Shown here in pieces: positions 26,776 through 36,011 of a stretch of DNA of 64,000 nt. How positions within the stretch are numbered: the stretch's first letter is position 1; every line of letters begins with the position of its first letter. Origin of the DNA: Bacillota bacterium. GTDB taxonomy: Bacteria; Bacillota; Negativicutes; Sporomusales; Sporomusaceae. A model generated the notes under the pieces. The model had not been told where the DNA came from and did no database searches. It worked only from the letters and a program-made list of their open reading frames with translations. The position numbers and the translations under genes are program-made. The stretch is from positions 1 through 64,000 of the forward strand of contig JAGGAB010000035.1 of NCBI GenBank assembly GCA_017889705.1, given 5' to 3'.

Positions 26776-27900
26776 TTGGTAATAATAAAAAGTTTTAAAG
26801 ACCCTATAATGGTTGCCAAAGCTTTTTTGCCACCTATTGACGAATATAAGCACAAGATCGAGCAAATATGGGAAAGTAACTGGTTAACAAATTGCGGAGT
26901 GCTTCATAACGAGTTTGAAGAAAAACTGAGCCGCTATCTTCATGTAGCTAATTCAACACTTTTTAGCAATGGGCACTTAGCCTTAGAAGCAGCCATCAAA
27001 GCCCTTGAGCTGACAGGTGAGGTTATTACGACGCCTTTTACTTTTGCATCAACCACACATGCCCTGGTTAATTGTGGCTTAACTCCTGTTTTTTGCGATA
27101 TTGATTTAGAAACTTGCACGATTGATGCAACTAAGCTTGAAGCGCTGATTACCGAAAAGACCTCAGCTGTGCTTCCGGTCCATGTTTTTGGCTATCCCTG
27201 CGATGTTTATGCTATCGAAAGAGTGGCAAAAAAGTATGGTCTGAAAGTAATCTATGATGCCGCCCATGTTTTTGGCGTGGAAGTGGGGGGCAGAGGCATT
27301 GGAACTTTCGGGGATGTGACCATGTTTTCACTACATGCGACTAAGGTTTTTCATTCGATTGAGGGCGGGATTTTAACGTATGATAATAATTTATTAACAA
27401 GAGAGTTTCATTTATTAAGAAACTTTGGGATAACCGGCCCTGATGTAGTAGAGTCGCCTGGAATAAATGCCAAGATGAATGAATTTCAGGCAGCAATGGG
27501 CTTGGTCAACCTGCCATATATTGATGAGGAAATAGCTAAAAGAAGGACAATAGCCCTCGCTTATAGAGCTGGCCTAAGAGCGATTCCCGGCATTATTTAT
27601 CTTGAAGACAATCCGGGAGTCAAACATAATTATTCATACTTTCCTATTGTTGTACAGGAAGAGGAGTATGGTCTGACAAGAAATGCAGTACACGAAAAAC
27701 TTCAGTCCTATAACATTTTTACGCGCAAATATTTTTATCCATTAACAATAGATTACCCATGCTATAGGGGAAAGTTTCCAGGTAAGTTAACCAATGCCCG
27801 ATATATTGCTGAAAGAGTGTTAACCTTACCCATGTATGGACAATTGACACTGGCTGACGTAAACACCATCTGTGAAATTATCAAAGAAATCCGGAACTAA
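26776..27900 (+). CDS. DegT/DnrJ/EryC1-type sugar aminotransferase
   Basis: 374 residues from TTG 26776, after GGGAAGGGG; the frame runs 14 codons further up without a site. It is a PLP enzyme that transfers an amino group to a keto-sugar nucleotide. Visible features are SNGHLALEAAIKAL (PLP phosphate site), YDAAHVFG and the Schiff-base lysine in SLHATKVFHSIEGG. It resembles VioA/FdtB/Per-type enzymes. With the acyltransferase next door and rfbB downstream it could make dTDP-4-amino-4,6-dideoxyglucose. GDP-perosamine from the gmd product is an alternative. The exact substrate cannot be settled from the sequence. Confidence 0.87.
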   Translation: MVIIKSFKDPIMVAKAFLPPIDEYKHKIEQIWESNWLTNCGVLHNEFEEKLSRYLHVANSTLFSNGHLALEAAIKALELTGEVITTPFTFASTTHALVNCGLTPVFCDIDLETCTIDATKLEALITEKTSAVLPVHVFGYPCDVYAIERVAKKYGLKVIYDAAHVFGVEVGGRGIGTFGDVTMFSLHATKVFHSIEGGILTYDNNLLTREFHLLRNFGITGPDVVESPGINAKMNEFQAAMGLVNLPYIDEEIAKRRTIALAYRAGLRAIPGIIYLEDNPGVKHNYSYFPIVVQEEEYGLTRNAVHEKLQSYNIFTRKYFYPLTIDYPCYRGKFPGKLTNARYIAERVLTLPMYGQLTLADVNTICEIIKEIRN

Positions 27901-27969
27901 TGCTTTAGCATAAAGCTCACAATACTTTTAGCATGACCACGGAAAGAGAAAATTCCCTGCTGGCTGAGT

Positions 27970-28656
27970 TTGGATGACAAAGGGGGTATTTTTATTAAAA
28001 ATAATGTAGTTGTGGTTGGTTCGGGTGGTCATGCCAAAGTTATAATCGACATAATTGAGAAACAGGATAGTTTCTCAATTATTGGGTTGATTGACGGATT
28101 TAGAAAGCCGGGAACTGAAATTTACGGGTACAAAGTGCTGGGTGGTGAAGCGATATTAGCAACTGCCGATTATAAAGATATTACTCATGGAATTGTCGCA
28201 ATCGGTGATAATTGGGTGCGAAGCAGAGTGGCAACTACAATCAAGCAGTTGAAGCCGGATTGTAGTTTTATAAAAGCAATTCATCCGTCTGCCAACCTTG
28301 CCAGAGACGTTATAATTGGCGAAGGTACTGCAGTAATGGCGGGAGCTATCATAAACAGTGGTACAGTAATTGGGAGTCACTGTATTATCAACACTAATGC
28401 TTCTGTAGAGCATGATAATACTCTGGGAAGCTTTGTTGCAATTGCGCCAGGGGCTGTTACCGGTGGCAATGTAACAATAGGAGATTTTTCCACTGTGGGG
28501 CTGGGAGCTAAGGTTATTCATAAAATTGCCATTGGTACCCATAGTTTAATTGGCGCCGGCGCGGTTGTTATTGAAGATATAGGAAATCAGGCAGTGTGGT
28601 ATGGTATTCCGGCAAGGCTGGCAAGAAAAAGAGCTGTGGATGAAAGCTACCTTTAA
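27970..28656 (+). CDS. NeuD/PglD/VioB-type sugar O/N-acyltransferase
   Basis: 228 residues from TTG 27970. The N-terminal ~75 residues form a Rossmann-like sugar-binding part (VVVVGSGGHAKVIIDII); the C-terminal part is a left-handed beta-helix of hexapeptide repeats (VIIGEGTAVMAGAIINSG, NASVEHDN with the catalytic His, IGAGAVV). The family N-acylates 4-amino sugars on nucleotide carriers using acyl-CoA. The TTG start has no ribosome site, while AAAGGGGGT (27979-27987) sits 7 nt before an in-frame ATT at 27994. That ATT would give the family-typical N-terminus MKNNVVVVGSGGHAK, so it may be a rare ATT start. The gene follows the aminotransferase, a canonical pairing. Confidence 0.85.
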   Translation: MDDKGGIFIKNNVVVVGSGGHAKVIIDIIEKQDSFSIIGLIDGFRKPGTEIYGYKVLGGEAILATADYKDITHGIVAIGDNWVRSRVATTIKQLKPDCSFIKAIHPSANLARDVIIGEGTAVMAGAIINSGTVIGSHCIINTNASVEHDNTLGSFVAIAPGAVTGGNVTIGDFSTVGLGAKVIHKIAIGTHSLIGAGAVVIEDIGNQAVWYGIPARLARKRAVDESYL

Positions 28657-28685
28657 AGCCAGTCTCGGAATATTGGGGGTAAAAA

Positions 28686-29621
28686 ATGAATCTAGATAAA
28701 AGTGTTCCATTAGTCAGCATATTAATTCCGGCTTATAATCAAACAGTATTTTTGGAAAAAGCGCTTGGCAGCGCTTTACAGCAGGATTACCCTAATTGCG
28801 AAATCGTTATCTGCGATGACAGTACTACCGGTGATGTAAAGCTGCTGGTTGAACAGTTCCGGCAAAACTACGACAAAATTAGCTATTATAACAATAACGG
28901 ACCATTAGGCGGCAGAGGTATTTTTAATTATAAAAAATGTTTTGAGGTATGCCAGGGACAATATATCAGTTATTTATCGCATGATGATCTTTATATGTCC
29001 AATAAGGTAAGCAGTATGATTCACTATCTTACAGATGATGCCAATATCAAACTAGTCACATCTTATCGCAAACTAATTGATTCTGCAGATAATATCTTTC
29101 AGGATATTGATATAAACCGGCCACTTTTTGATGTAACAACAAGAGTTGCCGGCAAGGATATGGGCAGGTTTATTTTAAGAAATATATTCAATGTAATTGG
29201 GGAACCGACAACAACACTATTCCGCAAAGCGGATATTGATGGGGAATTGCTTGAATATAAGGGATATCAACTCCGGTGTCTCATTGATGTGGGCATATGG
29301 CTGAAGCTGCTTGCAAAAGGTGATTTGCTATATATCCGGGAACCTCTTAGCCAGTTCAGGCTTCATTCAGAACAAAACTCCTGCAACAAAGATTTAGAGG
29401 TGCTGGGGAGAATTGACTGGTACAAATTAATTACTTTGTCATATAAAGATAACGTATTTCTGTCTGACGAAGACTATAAAGCTGCTATAGCGGCCTGGGT
29501 TGGGAGTGTTTATAAGTTATACCCGCAGCCGGAAAGGTTCAAGGCAATATTAGAAAATGAGAATTTGTATGCTGAGCTTATGGAGTGTTATACAGAAGCT
29601 TTTGCAAATATTTTTAAATGA
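28686..29621 (+). CDS. Family 2 glycosyltransferase
   Basis: 311 residues, ATG after TTGGGGGTA. A single GT-A domain with VSILIPAYNQ, CDDSTTGDV and a YLSHDDLYM metal motif near residue 100. The C-terminal ~100 residues are helical. There is no membrane helix, so it is a soluble enzyme at the membrane or in the cytosol. It sits between the amino-sugar genes and rfbB and probably uses a product of one of those pathways; the specificity is unknown. Confidence 0.85.
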   Translation: MNLDKSVPLVSILIPAYNQTVFLEKALGSALQQDYPNCEIVICDDSTTGDVKLLVEQFRQNYDKISYYNNNGPLGGRGIFNYKKCFEVCQGQYISYLSHDDLYMSNKVSSMIHYLTDDANIKLVTSYRKLIDSADNIFQDIDINRPLFDVTTRVAGKDMGRFILRNIFNVIGEPTTTLFRKADIDGELLEYKGYQLRCLIDVGIWLKLLAKGDLLYIREPLSQFRLHSEQNSCNKDLEVLGRIDWYKLITLSYKDNVFLSDEDYKAAIAAWVGSVYKLYPQPERFKAILENENLYAELMECYTEAFANIFK

Positions 29622-29725
29622 CAGAGAAGACAGGAAAATATGGTCGTATATCTATATCAGCCTCTGGGGATGCATGGTTTCCGCGTGTGTAACCAGCAGG
29701 CCAATGCTAAGTAGATGGAGGTAGT

Positions 29726-30745
29726 TTGTTGCAAACAATATTAATTACTGGTGGGGCGGGTTTTATTGGCAGTAATTTTGTGCATTATCTGTTAACAAAC
29801 AGTAATTGTAGGATTATCAACCTCGACAAATTAAGTTATGCAGGGAATTTATCCAATTTGATAGCTGTGCTGCAGCATCCACGCCATTTTTTTGTTAAGG
29901 GAGAAATAGCGGATCGGTCGCTGCTAGCCCAATTATTAGAACAATACCGGCCAGAGTGGATTGTGCATTTTGCAGCCGAATCTCATGTTGACCGCTCTAT
30001 TAACAATCCAGACGTGTTTATCCAAACAAATATTGTGGGAACTTTTGTATTGCTTGAGTGTGTCCGCGAATATTGGTCCAGGCAAAACTTAGCGACAAAA
30101 GAAGCTTTTCGTTTTTTGCAGATATCGACTGATGAGGTATATGGTTCTTTAGGGACAGAAGGTTATTTTACGGAAGAGTCAAGGTATGCGCCTAACTCAC
30201 CGTATTCTGCTTCAAAGGCCGCCGCAGACCATTTGGCGCGGGCGTATTTTCATACTTATGGTTTACCAATCTTAATTACGAATTGTTCGAATAACTACGG
30301 ACCATATCAATACCCGGAAAAGCTTATTCCACTAATGATACTCAGGGCACTCCACGGCCAGCCGCTGCCTGTATATGGAGATGGCAGTAATGTTAGGGAT
30401 TGGCTCTTCGTACTAGATCATTGCAGTGCCCTTCTAAATGTTTTGAAACAAGGACAACCAGGAGAAGTCTACAATATCGGTGGTAATAATGAGAAGACAA
30501 ATCTGCAGGTAGTTCAGGCGATCTGTGATTTGCTTGATAAAATACGGCCCTGCCAGCATGGCGGCAGTTATCACCAATATATTTCGTTTGTTGGCGACCG
30601 TCCAGGTCATGATTACCGCTATGCTATAGATTCCTCCAAGCTGCAAGGAAGGCTGGGCTGGATTCCGCAAGAGTCCTTTGAAACCGGATTGGAAAAAACC
30701 ATAACATGGTATTTGGCTAATCAGGATTGGTGCGCAAATGCCTGA
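29726..30745 (+). CDS. rfbB: dTDP-glucose 4,6-dehydratase
   Basis: 339 residues, an extended SDR making dTDP-4-keto-6-deoxyglucose, the branch point for L-rhamnose and amino sugars. It has GGAGFIGSNFVHYL (NAD site), ISTDEVYGSLG (catalytic Asp-Glu) and the YSASKAAAD YxxxK. Two consecutive TTG codons (29726, 29729) are possible starts; the second is better spaced from GGAGG. The 3' end runs into the next gene's region. In contrast to many rfb operons, rfbB is split from rfbA-C-D by two other genes. Confidence 0.93.
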   Translation: MLQTILITGGAGFIGSNFVHYLLTNSNCRIINLDKLSYAGNLSNLIAVLQHPRHFFVKGEIADRSLLAQLLEQYRPEWIVHFAAESHVDRSINNPDVFIQTNIVGTFVLLECVREYWSRQNLATKEAFRFLQISTDEVYGSLGTEGYFTEESRYAPNSPYSASKAAADHLARAYFHTYGLPILITNCSNNYGPYQYPEKLIPLMILRALHGQPLPVYGDGSNVRDWLFVLDHCSALLNVLKQGQPGEVYNIGGNNEKTNLQVVQAICDLLDKIRPCQHGGSYHQYISFVGDRPGHDYRYAIDSSKLQGRLGWIPQESFETGLEKTITWYLANQDWCANA

Positions 30746-30776
30746 AACAACTGAGGCACAGAGGGAGGCAGCGAGC

Positions 30777-31850
30777 ATGACTACTGCTTGTTCCAAAAAA
30801 ATATTTTCTATTAGTATGGTTAAGAATGAAGCGGATATTATTGAGTCCTTTGTCAGATATCATGCAAAAATCTTTGACGGTTTAGTAATTTTAGACAATA
30901 AAAGCAATGATAATACACTGGCAATACTGAAACAACTGCAGCAAGAGGGCTTGCCATTGTTTGTTTTAGAAGATGCCAATGGAGATTATTATCAGTCCAA
31001 AAAAATGACAAAGTTACTATATGACACAATGGAAAAATATAGTCCTGACATTGTTATGCCGCTGGATGCAGATGAATTTTTAACTTCGGTGGGCTCAATA
31101 AATCCCCGGGAAATACTGCAGCAGCTTGACGCAGAAACCATTTACCATGTAAAATGGAGAACTTATATTCAGAAAGCGTCAGACAGCAGCGGCGAGTTGT
31201 TTGTTCCCAAAAGGTTAGAGTATGCGCGCGAGGATTCCCACGAAACCTTTTCCAAAATTATTGTAAATACCGCTCATGTAAAAAAAGGTCACCTTGCTTT
31301 GGAAGTAGGCTCGCACAATTATAAAAGTCCGAATATAACAGAAAGCTACAGGAAGATTTTGCATGAGGGCATGCGGTTAGCCCATTTTCCTGTTCGCTCT
31401 GTTGCACAGTTAAAAACAAAAATTCTTATTGGCTGGATAAATTCATTAGCCAGGCATGACAGGCAGATTGGGCAGGGGTTTCATCGGCAGTATCTATTTG
31501 ACAAAATCGTTAACAATCAGGAGATTTCTGCGGAAATGCTAGAAACCATTTCCAAGACTTATGATATGGGACATAATCAGGATGCAGATATTAAGACAGT
31601 CTTTAAGCCGATAGATCTTTCTTGGTGCCAGGAAATTGAAATTAAGTATGCAGAGCTTGCCCAGGTGGATTATTTAAAAAGTACTCTTAAAAATGCGGCA
31701 GCTCTGGCTTCTAACTTTGCAAAAATGCGTGCAAATGTTGTGACAAATCTGGAATTTATACGTATTTTGGCTGAAGCGTTGCAACAACATGGACTACAGA
31801 CAGAAGCCCAGTTATGTTTAAAAATAATAAGTGATTTCGAGGGCGGATGA
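30777..31850 (+). CDS. Glycosyltransferase family 2-like protein (PF13704 type)
   Basis: 357 residues from ATG 30777, after AGGGAGG; an in-frame ATG at 30738 would overlap rfbB and lacks a good site. It opens with KKIFSISMVKNEADIIES and has LDNKSNDNT and MPLDADEFL near residue 100, typical of the short GT-A 'Glyco_tranf_2_4' family. The C-terminal part is helical. It overlaps the methyltransferase gene by 4 bp. The acceptor is unknown. Confidence 0.8.
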   Translation: MTTACSKKIFSISMVKNEADIIESFVRYHAKIFDGLVILDNKSNDNTLAILKQLQQEGLPLFVLEDANGDYYQSKKMTKLLYDTMEKYSPDIVMPLDADEFLTSVGSINPREILQQLDAETIYHVKWRTYIQKASDSSGELFVPKRLEYAREDSHETFSKIIVNTAHVKKGHLALEVGSHNYKSPNITESYRKILHEGMRLAHFPVRSVAQLKTKILIGWINSLARHDRQIGQGFHRQYLFDKIVNNQEISAEMLETISKTYDMGHNQDADIKTVFKPIDLSWCQEIEIKYAELAQVDYLKSTLKNAAALASNFAKMRANVVTNLEFIRILAEALQQHGLQTEAQLCLKIISDFEGG

Positions 31851-32566
31851 ATCATGGACAATTGCAAAAACAGGCAGGGGAAGTATTGCCAATGAATTCA
31901 GGGGCAGTGTATAGTTCGGACTTTTATAAAAATCAGATGAATGGCTCGCTAGCATCTGCAAACAGTATCGTGCCATTATTGATAGAATATGTAAATCCCA
32001 AAAGCGTTGTTGATGTTGGATGCGGAGTCGGTACCTGGCTTTCGGTGTTTGAAAAATGCGGAGTAGAGATTTTGGGGTTAGACGGTGAATATGTTAACAA
32101 AAACCTGCTGTGTATCGCCGCAGATTGCTTTGTGCCAACAAATTTAGAACAGGTAATCGCGTGTGATCAGGTATTTGATTTGGCAATTTCCTTGGAGGTA
32201 GCCGAGCATTTAAGCGAAAGTAGAGCTCCGTCCTTTATACAAGAACTTACAAGTTTAAGTCCGGTTGTGGTTTTTTCCGCTGCTATTCCTAAACAAGGTG
32301 GAGTAAACCACATTAATGAGAAATGGCAAAGCTATTGGGTAAATTTATTCGGACAATATAGATATCTTCCTATTGATTGCATACGGCCAAGGGTATGGAA
32401 TTGCAGTGATATTAAGTTTTGGTATCGACAGAATATAATTCTGTTTTGTGATAAAACAAAGCTTATTGATTATCCCAAACTGCTTCAGGTTTTTCGCTAT
32501 ACACAAGAATATCAGTGTTATGATCTGGTTCATCCGGAATTGTTTTCCTCACTGGGAGCAAGGTAA
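31847..32566 (+). CDS. Class I SAM-dependent methyltransferase
   Basis: 239 residues. SAM-binding motif VVDVGCGVGTWL near residue 62, acidic motif GLDGEYV near 85, and LAISLEVAEHL after it. It overlaps the preceding gene (ATGA); an alternative ATG lies at 31892. In a glycan cluster it probably O-methylates a sugar. That would parallel the 2-O-methyl group of anthrose or 3-O-methyl-rhamnose on BclA; this is inference. Confidence 0.82.
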   Translation: MNHGQLQKQAGEVLPMNSGAVYSSDFYKNQMNGSLASANSIVPLLIEYVNPKSVVDVGCGVGTWLSVFEKCGVEILGLDGEYVNKNLLCIAADCFVPTNLEQVIACDQVFDLAISLEVAEHLSESRAPSFIQELTSLSPVVVFSAAIPKQGGVNHINEKWQSYWVNLFGQYRYLPIDCIRPRVWNCSDIKFWYRQNIILFCDKTKLIDYPKLLQVFRYTQEYQCYDLVHPELFSSLGAR

Positions 32567-32673
32567 TCACATTTGGACAAAATGCACCATATACTTTTGC
32601 ATAACTTCTTAGCTGCCAACTCTGTTCTTAATATACCCATAATAAATGATTAAGAAGGCTGGGAGTGGGTGAC

Positions 32674-33567
32674 ATGATAGAAAAAGGAATTATCTTGGCC
32701 GGTGGTTCAGGTACTCGGTTGTATCCTATGACTAAGGTAGTAAATAAACAGCTTATGCCTGTTTATGATAAACCAATGATCTACTATCCCTTATCGACCC
32801 TTATGCTGGCGGGAATTTTAAATATACAAGTGATTTCAACACCACAGGATTTGCCGCTGTATCAAAAACTTCTTCAGGATGGCTCGCAATGGGGATTAAA
32901 TATTTGTTATGCGTCTCAGGCACGGCCAGAGGGGATTGCCCAGGCTTTGCTTGTTGGCCAGAATTTTATAAACAACCAGGGGTGTGCATTAGTCCTGGGG
33001 GATAATATATTTTACGGTATCGGTCTTGCTAAAAAACTACGGCAAGCGGTCGGCAAAAGTAAGGGGGCAACTGTCTTTGGGTATTGGGTTAGTAACCCGG
33101 AGCAATATGGTGTAGTGGAATTTGATAACAGAGGCAATGCTGTCAGCCTTGAAGAAAAGCCCCAACAGCCTAAGTCAAATTATGCGGTTACCGGGTTATA
33201 TTTTTATGATCATCAAGTTGTTGACATGGCAAAGAATCTCAAACCGAGTGCCAGGGGTGAACTGGAGATTACTGATATTAATCGCATGTATCTTAATCAG
33301 GGTCAGCTGCAGGTTGAACGCCTGGGACAAAGCTATGCATGGCTTGATACGGGTACACAGAGATCACTCCTTCAGGCAGCAAATTTTATTGAAACAATTG
33401 AGCAAAGGCAAGGATTAAAAATTGCGTGTCCGGAAGAGATTGCCTTCCGCTTGGGCTATATTTCGGCACAACAGTTGGAGGAAATAGCCAACAATTACTG
33501 CAATAGTGCCTACGGCAAGTACTTATTGCATCTCGTGGTGGAGGCAGCGGCGAATGAGATGTTATGA
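32674..33567 (+). CDS. rfbA: Glucose-1-phosphate thymidylyltransferase
   Basis: 297 residues from ATG 32674, preceded by GGGAGTGGGTG; a GTG three codons upstream lies inside that site. It makes dTDP-glucose from dTTP and glucose 1-phosphate. Signature [13 protein letters not shown], then [15 protein letters not shown], and GDNIFYG for the metal/nucleotide site; typical family length. It overlaps rfbC by 14 bp. Confidence 0.95.
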   Translation: MIEKGIILAGGSGTRLYPMTKVVNKQLMPVYDKPMIYYPLSTLMLAGILNIQVISTPQDLPLYQKLLQDGSQWGLNICYASQARPEGIAQALLVGQNFINNQGCALVLGDNIFYGIGLAKKLRQAVGKSKGATVFGYWVSNPEQYGVVEFDNRGNAVSLEEKPQQPKSNYAVTGLYFYDHQVVDMAKNLKPSARGELEITDINRMYLNQGQLQVERLGQSYAWLDTGTQRSLLQAANFIETIEQRQGLKIACPEEIAFRLGYISAQQLEEIANNYCNSAYGKYLLHLVVEAAANEML

Positions 33568-34111
33568 TACAGCTTTGCAGGGTGTAAAAATTATTGAACC
33601 AAAACGGTATGAGGATTGCCGCGGATTTTTTATGGAAGCTTGGAATGCTAACCAATATGCGCAATGGGGAATTACAGCAAACTTTGTACAGGATAATCTG
33701 TCTTTGTCAACAAAAGGAGTTTTGCGGGGACTTCATTATCAGCAACCTAAGCCGCAGGGAAAATTGGTATATGCGCTGCAAGGAGAAGTGTTTGATGTAG
33801 CCGTCGATATAAGGTATGGTTCGCCTTCTTTCGGACACTGGGTAGGAGTAGTGTTATCGGCACAAAACAGGCGGCAAATGTATATTCCTGAAGGATTTGC
33901 CCATGGATTTTGCGTATTAAGCGACGAAGCATTATTTGTTTATAAATGTACAGACTTCTATTTGACTTCAGGTCAGCAAGGTATTTGTTGGAATGACTCA
34001 GATATAAGTATTGAGTGGCCGGTCAGTGAACCTATATTATCAGATAAGGATAAAAAGCACCAAAAGCTCAGAGATATAGCGGTCAACAGCCTACCTATAT
34101 ATGAAGGATGA
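33554..34111 (+). CDS. rfbC: dTDP-4-dehydrorhamnose 3,5-epimerase
   Basis: 185 residues from ATG 33554 (GGAGG nearby); the frame extends 16 codons upstream without a site. A cupin-fold epimerase. It shows [17 protein letters not shown] with the catalytic His, [14 protein letters not shown], and [16 protein letters not shown]. It acts between RfbB and RfbD. Start and stop overlaps with its neighbours indicate one operon. Confidence 0.94.
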   Translation: MRCYDTALQGVKIIEPKRYEDCRGFFMEAWNANQYAQWGITANFVQDNLSLSTKGVLRGLHYQQPKPQGKLVYALQGEVFDVAVDIRYGSPSFGHWVGVVLSAQNRRQMYIPEGFAHGFCVLSDEALFVYKCTDFYLTSGQQGICWNDSDISIEWPVSEPILSDKDKKHQKLRDIAVNSLPIYEG

Positions 34112-34123
34112 GCAGGTGATAGT

Positions 34124-34963
34124 GTGAAGATTATTGTTACCGGCGGCACCGGCCAATTGGGGCGGGCTTTTGCCGTTTTGGCAGATTCGTTTGAAGGCCA
34201 GATAGTTACCTTGAGTTCACGCGAGATGGATGTTACTATTCCCTGCCAGGTTAACGATCGCTTTAATCAAATACGGCCAGATGTCGTAGTTCATGCTGGC
34301 GCCTTTACTGCAGTTGATGCGGCAGAAGCATCACCAATGCAGGCTTTCAAGATTAATGTGGTTGGTACTCGTAACATTGCGGCAGCTTGTTTAAACTATA
34401 ACAGCAAAATGGTATATCTCAGTTCTGATTACGTTTTTGATGGGAACCAAAGCCACCCGTATACTGAATTTGACCGGCCTAATCCGATAAACGTGTATGG
34501 TAGCAGTAAATTGGAAGGCGAATTAATCGCTTCCAGGATCTGCCCGAAACTCTTTGTTATAAGGACTTCCTGGTTGTATGGAGATGGACGCAACTTTGTT
34601 CGCACTATTTTGAAGTTGGCTCAAGAGAGAGAATATTTAACTGTCGTTAATGATCAAATAGGAACACCTACCTATACGGCAGATTTAGTACAAAGCATTA
34701 TGTCAATTGTCGAAACCGATGGATTTGGTACTTATCATATGTCAAACAATGGTTATTGTACCTGGTACGATTTTGCAAAGGAAATTGTAAGGCTTGCTGG
34801 TTTGGCTACACCGGTACAACCGGTACGTTCAGACGAATTTGCCGCACCTGCCTTGCGGCCTCATTATTCAGTATTACGTAACTATATGTTAGAGCTCAGT
34901 GTGGGAGATAAGTTCCGTTCTTGGCAGGAGGCACTTGCTGAATATATAAAAAAAGGTAAATGA
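34124..34963 (+). CDS. rfbD: dTDP-4-dehydrorhamnose reductase
   Basis: 279 residues, GTG start. It completes dTDP-L-rhamnose synthesis using NAD(P)H. Motifs: VTGGTGQLGRAF (nucleotide), HAGAFTAVDAAE, YLSSDYVFDG and INVYGSSKLEGE (YxxxK). It is the last gene of the operon; a strong terminator follows at 34963. Confidence 0.94.
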   Translation: MKIIVTGGTGQLGRAFAVLADSFEGQIVTLSSREMDVTIPCQVNDRFNQIRPDVVVHAGAFTAVDAAEASPMQAFKINVVGTRNIAAACLNYNSKMVYLSSDYVFDGNQSHPYTEFDRPNPINVYGSSKLEGELIASRICPKLFVIRTSWLYGDGRNFVRTILKLAQEREYLTVVNDQIGTPTYTADLVQSIMSIVETDGFGTYHMSNNGYCTWYDFAKEIVRLAGLATPVQPVRSDEFAAPALRPHYSVLRNYMLELSVGDKFRSWQEALAEYIKKGK

Positions 34964-35025
34964 AAGCAATCGGCTTTTTAGGAACCATTAAAGGAATTTT
35001 TCCTAAAAAAAGTCGATTGCTTTTT
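34963..35025 (+). terminator. Terminator after rfbD
   Basis: AAAGCAATCG-GCTTTTTAGG pairs with CCTAAAAAAAGTCGATTGCTTT, followed by TTTTGT. The T-tract overlaps the -35 of the promoter for the small RNA candidate. Confidence 0.85.
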
Positions 35026-35045
35026 GTATACACAACTGTTATAAT
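35017..35045 (+). promoter_or_regulatory. Sigma-A promoter of a candidate small RNA
   Basis: TTGCTT (35017-35022), 17-nt spacer, perfect TATAAT (35040-35045). No open frame follows before the terminator at 35135. Confidence 0.6.
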
Positions 35046-35051
35046 TAATAA

Positions 35052-35190
35052 GTGAATAAAGTATACATAGCCGCTCAGTGGCTGAATGAACAATATGTTC
35101 GGGGTCTGTCACTGGCCGAGTCGAGTATACCGTGAAAAAAGCCTAGCAGGGAATTTTGGTTAATCTAAAATTACCTGCTGGGCTTTTTCA
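35052..35190 (+). ncRNA. Candidate orphan structured small RNA (~140 nt)
   Basis: A sigma-A promoter predicts a start near 35052 and a strong terminator ends it at about 35188. Between them GTATAC (35061-35066) can pair with GTATAC (35125-35130), CAGTG with CACTG, and GAAC with GTTC, giving a closed multi-stem domain. No coding frame. It matches no RNA family I can name. It could instead be an untranslated 3' region of cbiO on the opposite strand, but the promoter favours a plus-strand RNA. Confidence 0.5.
35135..35188. terminator. Bidirectional terminator between the small RNA and cbiO
   Basis: AAAAAAGCCTAGCAGGGAATTTT pairs with AAAATTACCTGCTGGGCTTTTT with minor wobble; long A and T flanks allow both strands to terminate. 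Confidence 0.85.
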
Positions 35191-35255
35191 TTTTTGTGAT
35201 GCAGTTGTGGACAAATAAATCCAAACAAGGTCCTCATTTAGTCCAGTATATGGGT

Positions 35256-36011
35256 TTAGTCTTGCCGCTGACAAATTGGACAGCCCTGCATGCGAAAGGG
35301 CTTTTCCAAATGAGCTTTATTGAGTAGCTCCTCATTACTAAAGATGTCCAAAGTCGGGCCGTCAGCGATAATAGTGCCTTCGCTTAACACCACTGTACGA
35401 GCACAGAGATCTACTACCAGATCTAAGTCGTGGGTGGCAATAATCTTGGTATGCTCGAAGGTTTTTAAGAGGTTGATAAGCTGGCGGCGTGAAAACGGGT
35501 CAAGACCGGCAGTGGGTTCGTCCATAACCAGTATGCATGGGTCCATTGCCAGGACAGAGGCAATGGCTACCGAGCGTTTTTGGCCGCCTGACAAGCGGTA
35601 AGGAGTGCGATCTTTCAGATGAAGTGCGCCTACGGTGGTTAAGGCGGCTGTTACCCGTGCGTCTACCTCTTCGGGGGGGAGTCCTAAATTTAACGGGCCA
35701 AAGGCAACATCATCATAGACTGTGGGCATAAATAGCTGGTCATCTGAGTTTTGAAAGACCATACCAACTGCGCGGCGGACATGGGGTAAAGTCGTTTTGG
35801 TGACCGGATAACCGCCGATGTTGATAGAACCACTTGTAGGGAAAAGGACGCCAATGAGATGGGAAAGCAAGGTAGTTTTGCCAGAGCCATTGGCTCCTAC
35901 GATAGCTACTGATTCACCGTGGGTGATGCGGACTGACAGGCCACGCAGGGCTTCGGTCTGGTCGGGATAGGTGTAAGTAATGTCTTTTAGTTCAACAATA
36001 TGATGGCTCAT
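35256..36011 (-). CDS. cbiO: ECF-type cobalt/nickel transporter, ATP-binding subunit
   Basis: 251 residues, an ABC ATPase. Walker A GANGSGKTTL near residue 37, Q-loop VFQNSDDQLFMPT, signature LSGGQKR near 135 and Walker B ILVMDEPTAGLD near 158, followed by the switch His in ATHDLDL. It energises the CbiM-CbiQ importer. The start overlaps the cbiQ stop by one base (TAATG). Its last residues CPICQRQD contain two Cys. Confidence 0.92.
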   Translation of the reverse strand: MSHHIVELKDITYTYPDQTEALRGLSVRITHGESVAIVGANGSGKTTLLSHLIGVLFPTSGSINIGGYPVTKTTLPHVRRAVGMVFQNSDDQLFMPTVYDDVAFGPLNLGLPPEEVDARVTAALTTVGALHLKDRTPYRLSGGQKRSVAIASVLAMDPCILVMDEPTAGLDPFSRRQLINLLKTFEHTKIIATHDLDLVVDLCARTVVLSEGTIIADGPTLDIFSNEELLNKAHLEKPFRMQGCPICQRQD

